Shown piece after piece: positions 1-9,068 of a DNA stretch of 64,000 bases. Origin of the DNA: Cellulomonas cellasea (GTDB taxonomy: Bacteria; Actinomycetota; Actinomycetes; Actinomycetales; Cellulomonadaceae). The notes below the pieces were generated by a model. The model did not search any database and had not been told where the DNA came from. It worked only from the letters and a program-made list of their open reading frames with translations. Made by a program: the position numbers and the translations under genes. The stretch covers positions 186,001-250,000 of the forward strand of contig NZ_JAUDBQ010000002.1 in assembly GCF_030372105.1 (NCBI RefSeq), read 5' to 3'. Position 1 is the first letter of the stretch. Every line of letters begins with the position of its first letter.

Positions 1-182
1 GGGCGCAGGTCGGTCCAGGTCCGCTCGACGAAGTCGAGGGAGTCCGCGCGCGTCGACTCCCCCAAGGCGACCGACCAGCCGGAGGGGACCTCCGCGAAGC
101 TCGGCCACAGGGAGAACTGCTCCTCGTCGTTGACCAGGACGAGGAACGCCCCGTCCTCGTCGTCGAAGGGGTTGGTGCTCAT
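1..182 (-). CDS. mbtH: MbtH-like NRPS accessory protein (partial, 3' end outside window)
   Basis: MbtH proteins bind and activate adenylation domains of non-ribosomal peptide synthetases. Sixty codons are visible from an ATG at 182; the frame runs off the left edge at WTDLRP, a motif near the C-terminus of this 60-75 residue family, so little is missing. The NPFDDEDG start, the [11 protein letters not shown] core and the PSGW motif are all present. The start overlaps the stop of the upstream carrier-protein gene (ATGA), so it is the last visible gene of the siderophore operon. Its presence implies an NRPS beyond position 1. Confidence 0.93.
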   Translation of the reverse strand, partial: MSTNPFDDEDGAFLVLVNDEEQFSLWPSFAEVPSGWSVALGESTRADSLDFVERTWTDLR

Positions 183-442
183 CGGTGTCCTTCCATCTGT
201 GGTGTCGGCGCCGCCCCGTCGAGGGCGGACGCGATGAGGGCGAGGGTGGGACCGCCGACGAGGTCGGCGTACCCGATCTGCCCGCCCTGCTCGGCGACGC
301 GGGCGATGAGGTCCATCACGCGCACCGAGTCGAGCCCGTAGTCGCGCAGGTCCTCCTCGGGACCGGCGTCGGCGACGTCCTCGGGCACGATCTGGGCCAC
401 GAGCCCGCGGGCACGGGCGAGGGCGGGGTCAGACGGCGGCAT
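179..442 (-). CDS. free-standing aryl carrier protein (phosphopantetheine carrier)
   Basis: An 87-residue carrier protein with the 4'-phosphopantetheine attachment motif GLDSVRVM; Ser39 would carry the arm. In Bacillus DhbB and E. coli EntB this domain is the C-terminal half of the isochorismatase. Here the isochorismatase (5424-6095) ends without one, so this small protein probably accepts the 2,3-dihydroxybenzoyl group from the DhbE-like ligase and presents it to the NRPS. It overlaps the end of the N-hydroxylase gene by 14 bp and the mbtH start by 4 bp. The role is inferred from motif and context; a PCP for an amino acid is the alternative. Confidence 0.85.
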   Translation of the reverse strand: MPPSDPALARARGLVAQIVPEDVADAGPEEDLRDYGLDSVRVMDLIARVAEQGGQIGYADLVGGPTLALIASALDGAAPTPQMEGHR

Positions 443-1790
443 GGCGTTCTTCCTCCAGGGGTGAGTGCAGGGCTGAGTGCAGGGCTGGGCGCTGGGGTGG
501 GCGTGGGGCTGGGTGGCGCTCGGCTCGGCCTGCGCCGGTGAGCAGGTCGGCGATCTCGCCGGCGCGGACGGCGACTGTGGACAGCAGCGGGGAGGTCATC
601 CCGTGCAGGTGGTCGCTCTGGCCGACGAGGATGAGGCTCGCCGCGCCGGGGGCCGTCAACTCTGCCCGGTGGTCGCGCCGGATGACCGGCCTGCCGGAGG
701 CGTCCCGCCGCACGAGGTCGGCGTCGTCCCCGAGCAGCACGGACATGTCGAGCGCGTCGTACCCCGTGCCGAGCACCACCGCGTCGGCGTCGAGCACGGC
801 CTCCCGGCCGTCCAGGTCGGAGCGCGCCACGACGCGGATGCCATGCGGCCCCTCGACCAGGGCTGCCACCCGGCTGGCCCGGTGCAGCACGAGCCGCTCA
901 CGGCCCAGCCACCGGTCCCGGTAGACCCGGTCGAAGAACTCCTGGATCACCTCGGCGCTCGCGACGCCGTTGTTCGCGTTGCGGTGCAGCCGGTCCAGGC
1001 GCGCCCGCACATCCTCTTCCGCGGCATACAGCAGGTCGACCGTCTCGGGGTCGAAGATGCCGTTCACGAGCGGCCCCTGGTAGGACGGCCCGACGCCGAA
1101 CTGCGAGGACACGAGGTGCACGGCGGCGCCCGGGAACCTGTCGGAGAGGTCCAGCGCGACCTCCATGGCGCTCTGGCCGGTGCCGACGACGACGAGCCGC
1201 CGCGGCGCGCGCAGCTCCCCGACGCGATGCAAGTGGTCGGAGCTGTGCCAGCAGCGGGGCCCCGGCTCGACGCCGGCGGGCAGGCGCGGCTGCAGCCCGG
1301 CCGCGACCACCACCGCCCCCGCCCGCACGGAGCCGACGCCGTCGGATGACGCCACGACGACGTCGAACTCGTCGACCCGGCCGTCGGCGCCCCGCACCGG
1401 GTTGATCCGCTCGACGCGCGAGCCGTAGCGCGCCACGTCGTCGAAGGACGCGGCGGCCCAGCGCAGGTAGGCGGCGAACTCGATGCGCAGCGGCTCCATC
1501 GAGCCCCGGTTGGTGAAGTCCGCGAGCCGGCCCTGCTCATGCAGGAAGGAGGTGAACGAGAAGCGCGAGGTCGGGTTGCGGAAGGTGACGAGGTCTTTGA
1601 GGAACGAGATCTGCATGCTCGCGTCCTCGAGCAGCATGCCCGGATGCCAGCTCGGCGCCGGCTGCGCCTCGAAGAAGACCGCGTCGGGCGCATCCGTCTG
1701 CTCCCGCAGGGCGATCGCCAGGGCCAGGTTGGCCGGGCCGAAGCCGACGCCGACGACGTCGGCCCGGGCGGGCAGCGGGCGCCCGGTCAT
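429..1790 (-). CDS. L-lysine/L-ornithine N-monooxygenase (siderophore N-hydroxylase)
   Basis: FAD- and NADPH-dependent hydroxylase of the IucD/PvdA/SidA family, which N-hydroxylates the side-chain amine of lysine, ornithine or a diamine as the first step to a hydroxamate. The 453 residues show the FAD motif GVGFGPANLAL near residue 14, the family motif SFLKDLVTFRNPTS around residue 65, and the NADPH motif VVVGTGQSAMEVAL near residue 200. The start at 1790 overlaps the stop of the DhbE-like gene (ATGA). Substrate cannot be read from sequence. Together with the 2,3-dihydroxybenzoate genes it suggests a mixed catecholate/hydroxamate siderophore. Confidence 0.88.
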   Translation of the reverse strand: MTGRPLPARADVVGVGFGPANLALAIALREQTDAPDAVFFEAQPAPSWHPGMLLEDASMQISFLKDLVTFRNPTSRFSFTSFLHEQGRLADFTNRGSMEPLRIEFAAYLRWAAASFDDVARYGSRVERINPVRGADGRVDEFDVVVASSDGVGSVRAGAVVVAAGLQPRLPAGVEPGPRCWHSSDHLHRVGELRAPRRLVVVGTGQSAMEVALDLSDRFPGAAVHLVSSQFGVGPSYQGPLVNGIFDPETVDLLYAAEEDVRARLDRLHRNANNGVASAEVIQEFFDRVYRDRWLGRERLVLHRASRVAALVEGPHGIRVVARSDLDGREAVLDADAVVLGTGYDALDMSVLLGDDADLVRRDASGRPVIRRDHRAELTAPGAASLILVGQSDHLHGMTSPLLSTVAVRAGEIADLLTGAGRAERHPAPRPPQRPALHSALHSPLEEERHAAV

Positions 1791-3508
1791 GCCCGCCCCC
1801 GCGATGTGGAGGGCGCCGAGGCGAGGCGCCGCCTGTCGACCTTGCCGACGCCCGTCGCCGGGAGCGCCTCGACGAACGCGAACACGTCAGGCGTCTTGTA
1901 GGTGGCCAGCCCGTGCGCCGCGAGGAAGCGCCGCAGCTCGACCGCGCGCGGCGGGGCCGCCCCGTCGCGGAGCACGACGTGGGCGCGGACGCGCTCGCCG
2001 AGCACCTCGTCGGGCGCGCCCGTCACGGACACGTCATGCACGTCGGGGTGCGCGAGCAGCGCGTTCTCGACCTCCTCCGGCGCGATCTTCTCGCCGCCGC
2101 GGTTGATCTGGTCCTTCGAGCGGCCCACCACGGTGAGGTAGCCGTCCTCGCGCTCCACGACGAGGTCGCCGGTGCGGTAGAACCCGTCGGGGGTGAACGC
2201 CCGGGCGTTGTGCTCGGGCGCCCGGAAGTAGCCGCGGATCGTGTACGGGCCCCGGGTCAGCAGGGCGCCGGCGGTCCCCCGCGGCACCGGGCGGTCCCGC
2301 TCGTCCACGACGAGGACGTCGTCGTCCGGGCTGATCCGCAGGCCCTGGGTCGACAGGACCGTCTCCCGGTCGTCGTCGAGCCGCGTGTAGTTGACCAGCC
2401 CCTCCGCCATGCCGAACACCTGCTGCAGGCGGCAGCCGAAGGCGGGCTCGATCCGCTCCGCGACGCTGCGGCTGAGCTTGGCGCCGCCGACCTGGACGAC
2501 CTCGAGGCTGGTGAGGTCGGCGGTGGCGGCCTGGGCCGAGTTCAGCCAGGCGATGACCAGGGGCGGCACGGTCGGCACGATGGTGACGCGGTGGCGCTCC
2601 ACCAGCCCGAGGGCTCCCGCCGGGCTCGGGTCCTGCGTCAGGACGAGCGTGCCGCGCGCGTGCACCACGCCCAGGACGCCCGGCGAGGACATCGTGAAGT
2701 TGTGCGCGATGGGCATCGCCGCGAGCAGGCGGCTGTGGCGGCCCAGGCCGCAGATGCGGGCGCTCTCGCGCACCGAGTACAGGTAGTCGTCATGCGTGCG
2801 CGCGATGAGCTTCGGAGTGCCGGTGGTGCCGCCGGAGAGCTGCAGGAGCGCGACGTCGGCCGGGGAGACGGGGACGGTCGGCGCCTCCGGGAGCGGGCGG
2901 ACGACCTCCACGATCCCGGCGCCACGTCGCCCGCCGGCGGAGGCGGCGTGGTCGGCGTCCACGTCGTCCACCAACAGGACGCCGTGCACGCTCGGCACGC
3001 ACCCCTGGACCTCGCGGGCGAGGGCCCCGTGGTCGAAGCCCGCGATCACGCTGCGCGTGACGATCAGCACCGCGTCGGCGGTCTGGGCGATGTGCCGCAG
3101 GTCGCTGCGCCGGTGCGCGGGGAGGGTGAGGACGGGAACCGCCCCGAGCCGGGCCAGCGCGAAGACGACCAGCACGAACTCGGCGACGTTGGGCAGCTGC
3201 ACCAGGACGCGCTCGCCCCGGGCCACGCCGTGGCGGCCTGCGAGCAGCGTCGCGGCGCGCCCGGCCAGCTCGTCGAGCTCGCGGTAGGAGAGCGCGCGCT
3301 CGCCGTCGATGACCGCGACCTGCTGCGGCTCCTGCGCGGCCGCCTCGCGCAGCAGGCCGTCGAGGGTGGCTCCCGTCCAGTGCCCCGCGGCCCGGTAGTG
3401 GGCCGCGACCTCGGGTGGATAGGGCACGACCCCGTCGATCGGCAGCGGCGCGACCGCGTCGGCCAGACCGGTGGGGATCGGGCGCCCCGCGCCGCCGTCG
3501 CCGCTCAC
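1787..3508 (-). CDS. dhbE: 2,3-dihydroxybenzoate-AMP ligase
   Basis: Adenylates 2,3-dihydroxybenzoate and loads it on an aryl carrier protein. The 573 residues carry the family-specific core LQLSGGTTGTPKLIARTHDD and FGMAEGLVNYTRLDDD, the TGD motif, and a C-terminal GVGKVDRR lysine motif. I place the start at GTG 3508, which overlaps the isochorismate synthase stop (GTGA). A longer upstream frame exists but lies antisense-like inside the neighbour and has no family similarity. Its carrier partner is probably the stand-alone protein at 179-442. Confidence 0.93.
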   Translation of the reverse strand: MSGDGGAGRPIPTGLADAVAPLPIDGVVPYPPEVAAHYRAAGHWTGATLDGLLREAAAQEPQQVAVIDGERALSYRELDELAGRAATLLAGRHGVARGERVLVQLPNVAEFVLVVFALARLGAVPVLTLPAHRRSDLRHIAQTADAVLIVTRSVIAGFDHGALAREVQGCVPSVHGVLLVDDVDADHAASAGGRRGAGIVEVVRPLPEAPTVPVSPADVALLQLSGGTTGTPKLIARTHDDYLYSVRESARICGLGRHSRLLAAMPIAHNFTMSSPGVLGVVHARGTLVLTQDPSPAGALGLVERHRVTIVPTVPPLVIAWLNSAQAATADLTSLEVVQVGGAKLSRSVAERIEPAFGCRLQQVFGMAEGLVNYTRLDDDRETVLSTQGLRISPDDDVLVVDERDRPVPRGTAGALLTRGPYTIRGYFRAPEHNARAFTPDGFYRTGDLVVEREDGYLTVVGRSKDQINRGGEKIAPEEVENALLAHPDVHDVSVTGAPDEVLGERVRAHVVLRDGAAPPRAVELRRFLAAHGLATYKTPDVFAFVEALPATGVGKVDRRRLASAPSTSRGRA

Positions 3509-4638
3509 GCGCCCACCAGCCACGCCGGGCTGAGCTCGGTGACGTCCGCGAGCGCGTCGAGGGCGGTGCGGAGCTTGGCCGCCGTCTCGGCGTGCTCGGC
3601 CGCCGGGTCGGAGCCGGCGAGGATGCCCGCGCCCGCGTGCACCCGCGCGCTGGCGCCGGTGACTGTCGCGCAGCGCAGCGCCAGAGCCCACTCGCCGTCG
3701 CCGGAGGAGTCCATCCAGCCGACCAGGCCGGCGTAGGCGCCGCGCTCCTCGGGTTCGAGGGCGCGCACCAGCGACGCCGCCTCGTGGGCGGGGACGCCGC
3801 ACACCGCGGCCGTGGGATGCACCGCATACGCCACATCCAGCGCGGTGACGCCGGGCCGCAGCCGCCCGGAGACCCGGGTCCCGAGGTGCCACAGCCGGCC
3901 CGCCTCCACGATGGCCGGCGTGGCGGGGATGTGGAGGTCGGTGACCAGCGGCGCGACGTCGCTGGCGAGCCCCGCGACGAGGATCGCGTGCTCCTCGTGG
4001 TCCTTGCCGGACGTCAGCAGTGCCTCGCGGGCCGCGCGGTCCTCCGCGGGGTCGGCCCGGCGCGCCGCGGTCCCGGCGAGCGGGTGCGAGCGCACGGCCA
4101 GGCCCTCGACGTCGGCGACCAGCTCGGGTGACGCGCCGACGATCACGGAGCCGTCGGCGAGCGGGATGTGGAACCCGTACGCCGTGGGAGTGCGGGCCGC
4201 GAACGCGGCGAGGAGCGCCTCGGTGTCGATCGGGGCGGCGGCCCGCACGTCGAAGGCCCGCGCGAGCACGACTTTGCGGATCGTGCCGGCCTCGATCGCG
4301 TCGAGCGCCTGCTCGACGGCCGCCCGGTACGCGGGGTCGTCCGCGGGGGCGGGGGCAGCCCCCCGCGCCGGGCGCCCGGTGGGCCCGTCCGGCCACGGCT
4401 CCCGCGACACCCGCTCGGGCACGACGAGCCGCGCGGGCGTGCCGGGGTCGAAGGGGATGGACCCCATCACCAGGCGCGGGGCGCCGTCGGCCTGCTCGAG
4501 CTCGCGGAGCAGCGCCAGCGCCGCGGCGGCGGCGGCGGGCCCGCAGGCCAAGTCGGGGGCGAGCACGGCCCGGCGGCCGGAGCCGCGCAGGCGCCGTCGG
4601 CCGAGGAAGACGTGGTCGTCGCGCGAGGGTGTCGTCAT
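3505..4638 (-). CDS. dhbC: isochorismate synthase
   Basis: Converts chorismate to isochorismate, the first committed step to 2,3-dihydroxybenzoate. The 377 residues show the chorismate-binding family motifs in order: VVLARAFDV, ASPELVADVEG, HPLAGTA, KDHEEHAILV, HLGTRVSG, HPTAAVCG and the C-terminal GAGILAGSDPAAEHAET. AGAAGGA lies about 6 nt before the ATG. It starts 69 bp after the dhbA stop, one of the few non-overlapping junctions of the operon. The siderophore context favours DhbC/EntC over the menaquinone enzyme MenF. Confidence 0.93.
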   Translation of the reverse strand: MTTPSRDDHVFLGRRRLRGSGRRAVLAPDLACGPAAAAAALALLRELEQADGAPRLVMGSIPFDPGTPARLVVPERVSREPWPDGPTGRPARGAAPAPADDPAYRAAVEQALDAIEAGTIRKVVLARAFDVRAAAPIDTEALLAAFAARTPTAYGFHIPLADGSVIVGASPELVADVEGLAVRSHPLAGTAARRADPAEDRAAREALLTSGKDHEEHAILVAGLASDVAPLVTDLHIPATPAIVEAGRLWHLGTRVSGRLRPGVTALDVAYAVHPTAAVCGVPAHEAASLVRALEPEERGAYAGLVGWMDSSGDGEWALALRCATVTGASARVHAGAGILAGSDPAAEHAETAAKLRTALDALADVTELSPAWLVGA

Positions 4639-4707
4639 GTGCGTCCTTCTGAGCGTGGGAGTGGCGCCTGTCCTGTCGATGCGGCCGGCTCGATCCGGTC
4701 GGCCGCC

Positions 4708-5427
4708 TCAGCGGAGCGAGGCCCCGCCGTCGACGTAGAGCTCCTGCATCGTGATGTGGCGTGCGGCGTCTGAGGCGAGGAAGGCCACGGCCTCGGCGAC
4801 GTCCTCGGGCTCGGCGACCCGGAGCAGGGGGATGCCCGGTTTGAACAGGGCGGAGTCCCCGGCGATCGCGCGCTCGGCGGCTTCGTCCACGCTGTCGCCC
4901 AGCCGCGTGAGCATCGTGGTGCGGGTGGTTCCCGGCGCGACCACGTTGCAGCGGATGCCCCTGCCCGCCAGCTCGAGCCCGAACGACTTCATGTAGGCGG
5001 TGACGGCGGCCTTCGAGGCGGCGTACGCGGCCATCCCCGCGCGGGGCACGCCCGCGGCGTTCGAGGAGACGGTGACGATGGCGCCGCTCCCCCGGGTCGT
5101 CATGCGGGCGGCCACGGCCCGCGACATGCGCGCGACGCCGACGGTGTTGACCGCCAACAGCGCCTCGAGGTCGCTGAGGCCCGTGTCGAGCACGTCTCCG
5201 GCGCGCAGCACCCCCGCCGCGTTGACCAGGACGCCGATGGGTCCGTCCGTCGACTCGACGGCCTCCACCAGCGCGTCCACGGACTCGGCGTCGGTGACGT
5301 CCACCCGCCGCCGGGCCCCGGCCAGGTCGGCCCCGACTGCCGTCCAGCCCGCGCGTCCGAGCCGCTCGAGCGCCGCCGCGCCGATGCCGCCAGCGGCCCC
5401 GACCACGAGGGCGACCCCGCCGCTCAC
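4708..5427 (-). CDS. dhbA: 2,3-dihydro-2,3-dihydroxybenzoate dehydrogenase
   Basis: Short-chain dehydrogenase that oxidises dihydro-dihydroxybenzoate to 2,3-dihydroxybenzoate with NAD. The 239 residues begin directly with the Rossmann motif VVGAAGGIG; the catalytic YAASK tetrad region and SSNAAG are visible, and VAPGTTRT matches the EntA/DhbA subgroup. Start GTG 5427 is chosen because it overlaps the dhbB stop (GTGA) and fits the usual length of about 250. The neighbours dhbB and dhbC fix the pathway role. Confidence 0.9.
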   Translation of the reverse strand: MSGGVALVVGAAGGIGAAALERLGRAGWTAVGADLAGARRRVDVTDAESVDALVEAVESTDGPIGVLVNAAGVLRAGDVLDTGLSDLEALLAVNTVGVARMSRAVAARMTTRGSGAIVTVSSNAAGVPRAGMAAYAASKAAVTAYMKSFGLELAGRGIRCNVVAPGTTRTTMLTRLGDSVDEAAERAIAGDSALFKPGIPLLRVAEPEDVAEAVAFLASDAARHITMQELYVDGGASLR

Positions 5428-6095
5428 CGGACGGCCTCCCGCGCCACGTGCGAGAGCTCGGCGTGCGAGAGCTCGGCGATCACGTCGTCGGCGGCCAACA
5501 CCCGTGCGCACCGGCTCGCGGCGTAGCGCAGCGCCGCCAGGTGGTCCTCGCGGGAGAAGTCGGCCACGGCGTCGGCCACCAGGAACGGCTGGACGTCGTT
5601 CATGAACGCGTCAGCGGCCGTCAGCAGGCACCCGATGTGCGCGTACACCCCCGTGACCACGAGCTGGTCCCGGCCGCTCTCGGCGAGCAGCTCGCGCAGG
5701 GGCGTGCGGATGAACGCGTTGTAGCGCCACTTGGTGAGGATGACGTCGCCGGGCTGCGGGCTCAGCCCGGCGACGATGCGGGCCCCCGCCTCGTCCTGCA
5801 GGCCGGCGCCCCAGAAGTCGGTCAGCAGGCCCCGGTCGGCGGGCGCCTGCCCGGGAGGCTGCGCCGTGTACACGACCGGCACGCCCTGCTCGCGCGCGTG
5901 GCCCAGCACGCGCGCGATGGTGGACACCACCTCGGCGATCGTCTGGTCGGGCTCCGCGTACGCGTCGATGAAGTGGCGCTGCATGTCGTGCACGAGGACC
6001 ACGGCCCGGCGCGGGTCGAGCGGCCAGGCCACGCGCCCGCCCGCGTACTCGTCGGGGGTGGGCAGCCGGTAGGAGGCGATCCGGGGCAGGCCCAT
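5424..6095 (-). CDS. dhbB: isochorismatase, single domain without carrier protein
   Basis: Hydrolyses isochorismate to 2,3-dihydro-2,3-dihydroxybenzoate and pyruvate. The 223 residues match the N-terminal isochorismatase half of DhbB/Ent[14 protein letters not shown] with the catalytic Asp, [14 protein letters not shown], and [15 protein letters not shown] with the catalytic Cys. The protein ends just after this domain; the roughly 70-residue C-terminal aryl carrier domain found in most DhbB/EntB proteins is absent and appears to be supplied by the protein at 179-442. The ATG lies one base from the stop of the upstream binding-protein gene. Confidence 0.92.
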   Translation of the reverse strand: MGLPRIASYRLPTPDEYAGGRVAWPLDPRRAVVLVHDMQRHFIDAYAEPDQTIAEVVSTIARVLGHAREQGVPVVYTAQPPGQAPADRGLLTDFWGAGLQDEAGARIVAGLSPQPGDVILTKWRYNAFIRTPLRELLAESGRDQLVVTGVYAHIGCLLTAADAFMNDVQPFLVADAVADFSREDHLAALRYAASRCARVLAADDVIAELSHAELSHVAREAVR

Positions 6096-6096
6096 G

Positions 6097-7101
6097 TCAG
6101 CTCCCGGTGATCGCGTCGGCGAGCACCGGCACGAGCCGCTCCAGGACCCAGCCCTCGCTGAGCGGCGTCGGGTAGGCCAGCGGCGAGGCGACGAGGTCGT
6201 CGATGACGGCGTAGTGGCTGCCTGCCACCGCGGGGACCTGCTGGAACAGCGCGTCGCCCTCGAGCGCGGACTGGCTCAGCAGCCCCTCGTCGCCGAACGG
6301 GTACCCGACGAGGAGCACGTCGGCGTCGAGCAGGTCGAGGTTCTCGCGGCTGACGGCGGCATTCGACTCGCTGAACTGCGACGCCGTCTCGGGGAGGGTG
6401 AGGCCGAGCCGGGTGAAGAAGGTGACGTCGCTGCCCTCGTAGGAGATGTAGGTGACCTGCTCGGGGTGGATCACGGCGTAGGTGAACGACGTGCCGGCGA
6501 ACTCCGGGTGCTCGGCCGCCGCCGCGTCGAACTGCTGCGCGACGCCGTCGATGACCGACTGCGCGGTGTCGGGCACGCCCAGCGCCGCGCCCGCCTCCTC
6601 GGTGCGGTCGGCCCAGGTCATCGAGCTGAGCCCGTCCTCGCCCTGGTACGAGACCACCGGGGCGATCTTCGACAGGTGGGCGTAGTCCTCGTCGAGCGTC
6701 CAGCCGCTCGTCGCGAGGATGACGTCCGGATCGGCCGCCGCGATGGCCTCGTAGTCGACTCCGTCGGTGGAGTCGTAGGTGGCGAGCTCCGCCCCGCCGA
6801 GCGCGTCGAGCGCGTCCGCGGCCCACGGCTCCACCTCGGAGTCGCCGTACTGCGGGCTGATGACGGGGACCACGCCGAGCGCCAGGGCGATGTCCAGGTC
6901 GACCGACGAGACGACGGCGACCCGCTCGGGCCGCTCCTCGAGCACCGTCTCGCCGAAGGGGCTCGTGAGCGTCAGCGGGTAGCCGCCGTCGGAGCCGGCC
7001 GCCTCCGCGGACTCCTGCTCGGCGGGCGCGCAGCCGGCGATGGCCGCCGCGGCCAGGGACACGACCGCTGCGGCGACGAGCACGCGACGGGCACGGGACA
7101 T
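6097..7101 (-). CDS. ferric-siderophore ABC transporter substrate-binding lipoprotein
   Basis: Captures the ferric siderophore outside the membrane for the FepDGC-like transporter encoded just upstream. The 334 residues begin with a lipoprotein signal peptide (MSRARR then a hydrophobic stretch, lipobox AIAGC, lipidated Cys24), followed by a FepB/FecB-type periplasmic-binding fold (RVAVVSSVDLDIALALGV, then PDVILATSGW). It follows the ATPase gene by about 54 bp and leads into dhbB without a gap, linking uptake and biosynthesis in one transcript. Confidence 0.92.
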   Translation of the reverse strand: MSRARRVLVAAAVVSLAAAAIAGCAPAEQESAEAAGSDGGYPLTLTSPFGETVLEERPERVAVVSSVDLDIALALGVVPVISPQYGDSEVEPWAADALDALGGAELATYDSTDGVDYEAIAAADPDVILATSGWTLDEDYAHLSKIAPVVSYQGEDGLSSMTWADRTEEAGAALGVPDTAQSVIDGVAQQFDAAAAEHPEFAGTSFTYAVIHPEQVTYISYEGSDVTFFTRLGLTLPETASQFSESNAAVSRENLDLLDADVLLVGYPFGDEGLLSQSALEGDALFQQVPAVAGSHYAVIDDLVASPLAYPTPLSEGWVLERLVPVLADAITGS

Positions 7102-7155
7102 GGGTGACTCCTCAGGTGGAAGGGATGGCGATAGGGGTGATGCGTCTCGCCGGGC

Positions 7156-7998
7156 TCACATGTCGTGCCGGCCGCGGGCCAGCACTAGCGGGGCGGCGGT
7201 GTCCGGGTCGTGGATCACCCGCGCCCGGACGCCGAACACGTCGGCGACGAGCTCGGCGGTGACGACGTCGGCGGGAGGCCCGGCGGCCACGATCTGGCCG
7301 TCCTTCATCGCCACGATCGTGTCCGCGTAGCGCACGGCCTGGTTCAGGTCGTGCATCACCACGACGATGGTGGTCCCGGCCGTGTTCAGGTCGACCAGCA
7401 GGTCCAGCACCTCCACCTGGTGGGCGATGTCGAGGTAGCTGGTCGGCTCGTCCAGGAGCAGCAGCGGCGTCTCCTGCGCGAGCGCCAGGGCGATCCACGC
7501 CCGCTGCCGTTGCCCGCCGGAGAGGGTGTCGACGGCCCGCGCGGCGAGGTCGGCGACCCCGGTGCGCAGCAGGGCGCCCGCCACGACGCGGTCGTCGTCC
7601 GCGGTGCGCGCGCCGAAGCGCCGGTGGGGGTGCCGTCCACGGCGCACGAGCTCCGCGACGGTGATGCCCTCCGGCGCGACGGGGGCCTGCGGGAGCACCC
7701 CGAGCCGCCGGGCCACCTCCCGGGTGGGCAGGGAGTGGATGTCGGCGCCGTCGAGCAGCACCGATCCGCCGGTGGCGGGGAGCAGCCGTGCGAGCGTGCT
7801 GAGCAGCGTGGACTTGCCACAGCCGTTCGGGCCGATCAGCGCGGTGATCTTGCCCTCGGCGACCGCGAGGTCGAGGCCGTCGAGGACGACGTGGTCGCCA
7901 TAGTCGGCGGTGAGCCGCTGCGCGACGAGCCCGGCGGCTGGGGCGGGCGGTCGGGCGGCCGGCGCCGAGGGCGACGCCGCCCGGAGGAGCGCGGTCAT
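7156..7998 (-). CDS. fepC: ferric-siderophore ABC transporter ATP-binding protein
   Basis: Energises ferric siderophore import. The 280 residues contain Walker A GPNGCGKST, the Q-loop around VLPQAPVAPEG, the signature LSGGQRQRAW, Walker B LLLLDEPTSYLD and a switch histidine in VVVMHDLNQ, all typical of the FepC/FhuC group. About 30 residues of Ala/Pro-rich leader precede the domain. Start ATG 7998 overlaps the permease stop (ATGA). Confidence 0.93.
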   Translation of the reverse strand: MTALLRAASPSAPAARPPAPAAGLVAQRLTADYGDHVVLDGLDLAVAEGKITALIGPNGCGKSTLLSTLARLLPATGGSVLLDGADIHSLPTREVARRLGVLPQAPVAPEGITVAELVRRGRHPHRRFGARTADDDRVVAGALLRTGVADLAARAVDTLSGGQRQRAWIALALAQETPLLLLDEPTSYLDIAHQVEVLDLLVDLNTAGTTIVVVMHDLNQAVRYADTIVAMKDGQIVAAGPPADVVTAELVADVFGVRARVIHDPDTAAPLVLARGRHDM

Positions 7999-9068
7999 GC
8001 GTCGGCCTTCCGGTGGATGAGCAGGAGCATGAGGAGGGGGGCGCCGATCAGCCCGGTCAGCACCCCGGTGGGCACGGGGCTCACGTACGGCGCCGTCTGG
8101 GCCGCGACGTCCGCCAGCACGAGCACTGCCGCGCCGATGAGCGCCGCCGGGAAGGGGCCGGAGCGTGTCAGCAGGCGGGCGGCGATGGGCCCGGAGACGA
8201 GGGCGATGAAGGCGATGGGCCCGGCGACGCTCGTCGCGATGGCGGCGAGCGTCGCGCCGAGCAGGAGGGCGCCGACGCGCACCGCCTGCACGTGGGCGCC
8301 GAGGGCCGCGGCGAGCGGGTCGCCGAGCCGGAGCGCCTCGAGGTCGGGGCCGATCAGCCGCACGGCTGCCGTCGCGGCGCCCAGCACGACCGCCAGCACC
8401 ACGACCTCGTTCCACTGCGCTCCCGCGAGCGAGCCGATCATCCAGCGCATCGCGCGCGTGGACGTGGTGGAGTCGGCGAAGGTCAGCAGGTAGCTGGTGA
8501 TCGCGGAGCAGCAGGCCCCCACCCCGATGCCGATCAGCACCAGCCGGTACGTCGAGGCCCCGCCCCGCCTGCTCAGCCCGAAGATGACGCCTGCCGCCGC
8601 CACCGCGCCGAGCACGGCCCCGGCCTGCACGGCGAGGCCGCTCACCCCCGCGCCGACCAGCACGGCGACGGCCCCGGCGCTCGCGCCCGCGGAGACGCCG
8701 ATGATGTCCGGCGTGGCCAGGACGTTGGAGACGAGCCGTTGGTACACGACGCCGGAGAGGCCGAACAGCGCGCCCACCAGCAGCGCGGTGAGCGCCCGCG
8801 GCAGGCGCGTCTCGAAGATGACGAAGTCGGCGAGCCCGGAGCCTTGGCCGACGAGGGCGCCGGGAACCTCGGCGAGCCTGATGTCAGCCGTCCCGCCGAC
8901 GAGGACCTCGGCGCAGAACCCGAGGAGGACGACCACTGCCACACCGGCGAGCCGCACGGCGTTCCGCCGTCGCACGCTGCGCCGCTCGGCCCGCAGCCCG
9001 GCGACCAGGTGGGCGACAGCGTCCTCGGCGTCGCGGCCGGCGGCGCTGGCCTGGACCGCCGCCCTCAT
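7995..9068 (-). CDS. fepG: ferric-siderophore ABC transporter permease (FepG-like)
   Basis: One of two membrane subunits of a BtuCD/FepDG-type importer. The 357 residues are strongly hydrophobic with the expected roughly ten membrane helices; RLPRALTALLVGALFGLSGVV and the downstream GDPLAAALGAHV coupling region are typical FecCD features. About 35 charged residues lead in. Start ATG 9068 is coupled by ATGA overlap to the preceding permease gene. Confidence 0.92.
   Translation of the reverse strand: MRAAVQASAAGRDAEDAVAHLVAGLRAERRSVRRRNAVRLAGVAVVVLLGFCAEVLVGGTADIRLAEVPGALVGQGSGLADFVIFETRLPRALTALLVGALFGLSGVVYQRLVSNVLATPDIIGVSAGASAGAVAVLVGAGVSGLAVQAGAVLGAVAAAGVIFGLSRRGGASTYRLVLIGIGVGACCSAITSYLLTFADSTTSTRAMRWMIGSLAGAQWNEVVVLAVVLGAATAAVRLIGPDLEALRLGDPLAAALGAHVQAVRVGALLLGATLAAIATSVAGPIAFIALVSGPIAARLLTRSGPFPAALIGAAVLVLADVAAQTAPYVSPVPTGVLTGLIGAPLLMLLLIHRKADA

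Noticed and set aside
1913-3736. A 600-codon open plus-strand frame opposite dhbE and dhbC.
   Set aside because: Long antisense frames are routine in such GC-rich DNA; composition is Arg/His/Ala-biased and there is no domain similarity or ribosome-binding site.
3509-4396. An open minus-strand frame extending dhbE upstream by almost 300 codons.
   Set aside because: It runs inside the isochorismate synthase gene in another phase, is Arg/Pro/Gly-rich and shows no family motif. The GTG at 3508 overlapping the dhbC stop is the natural start.
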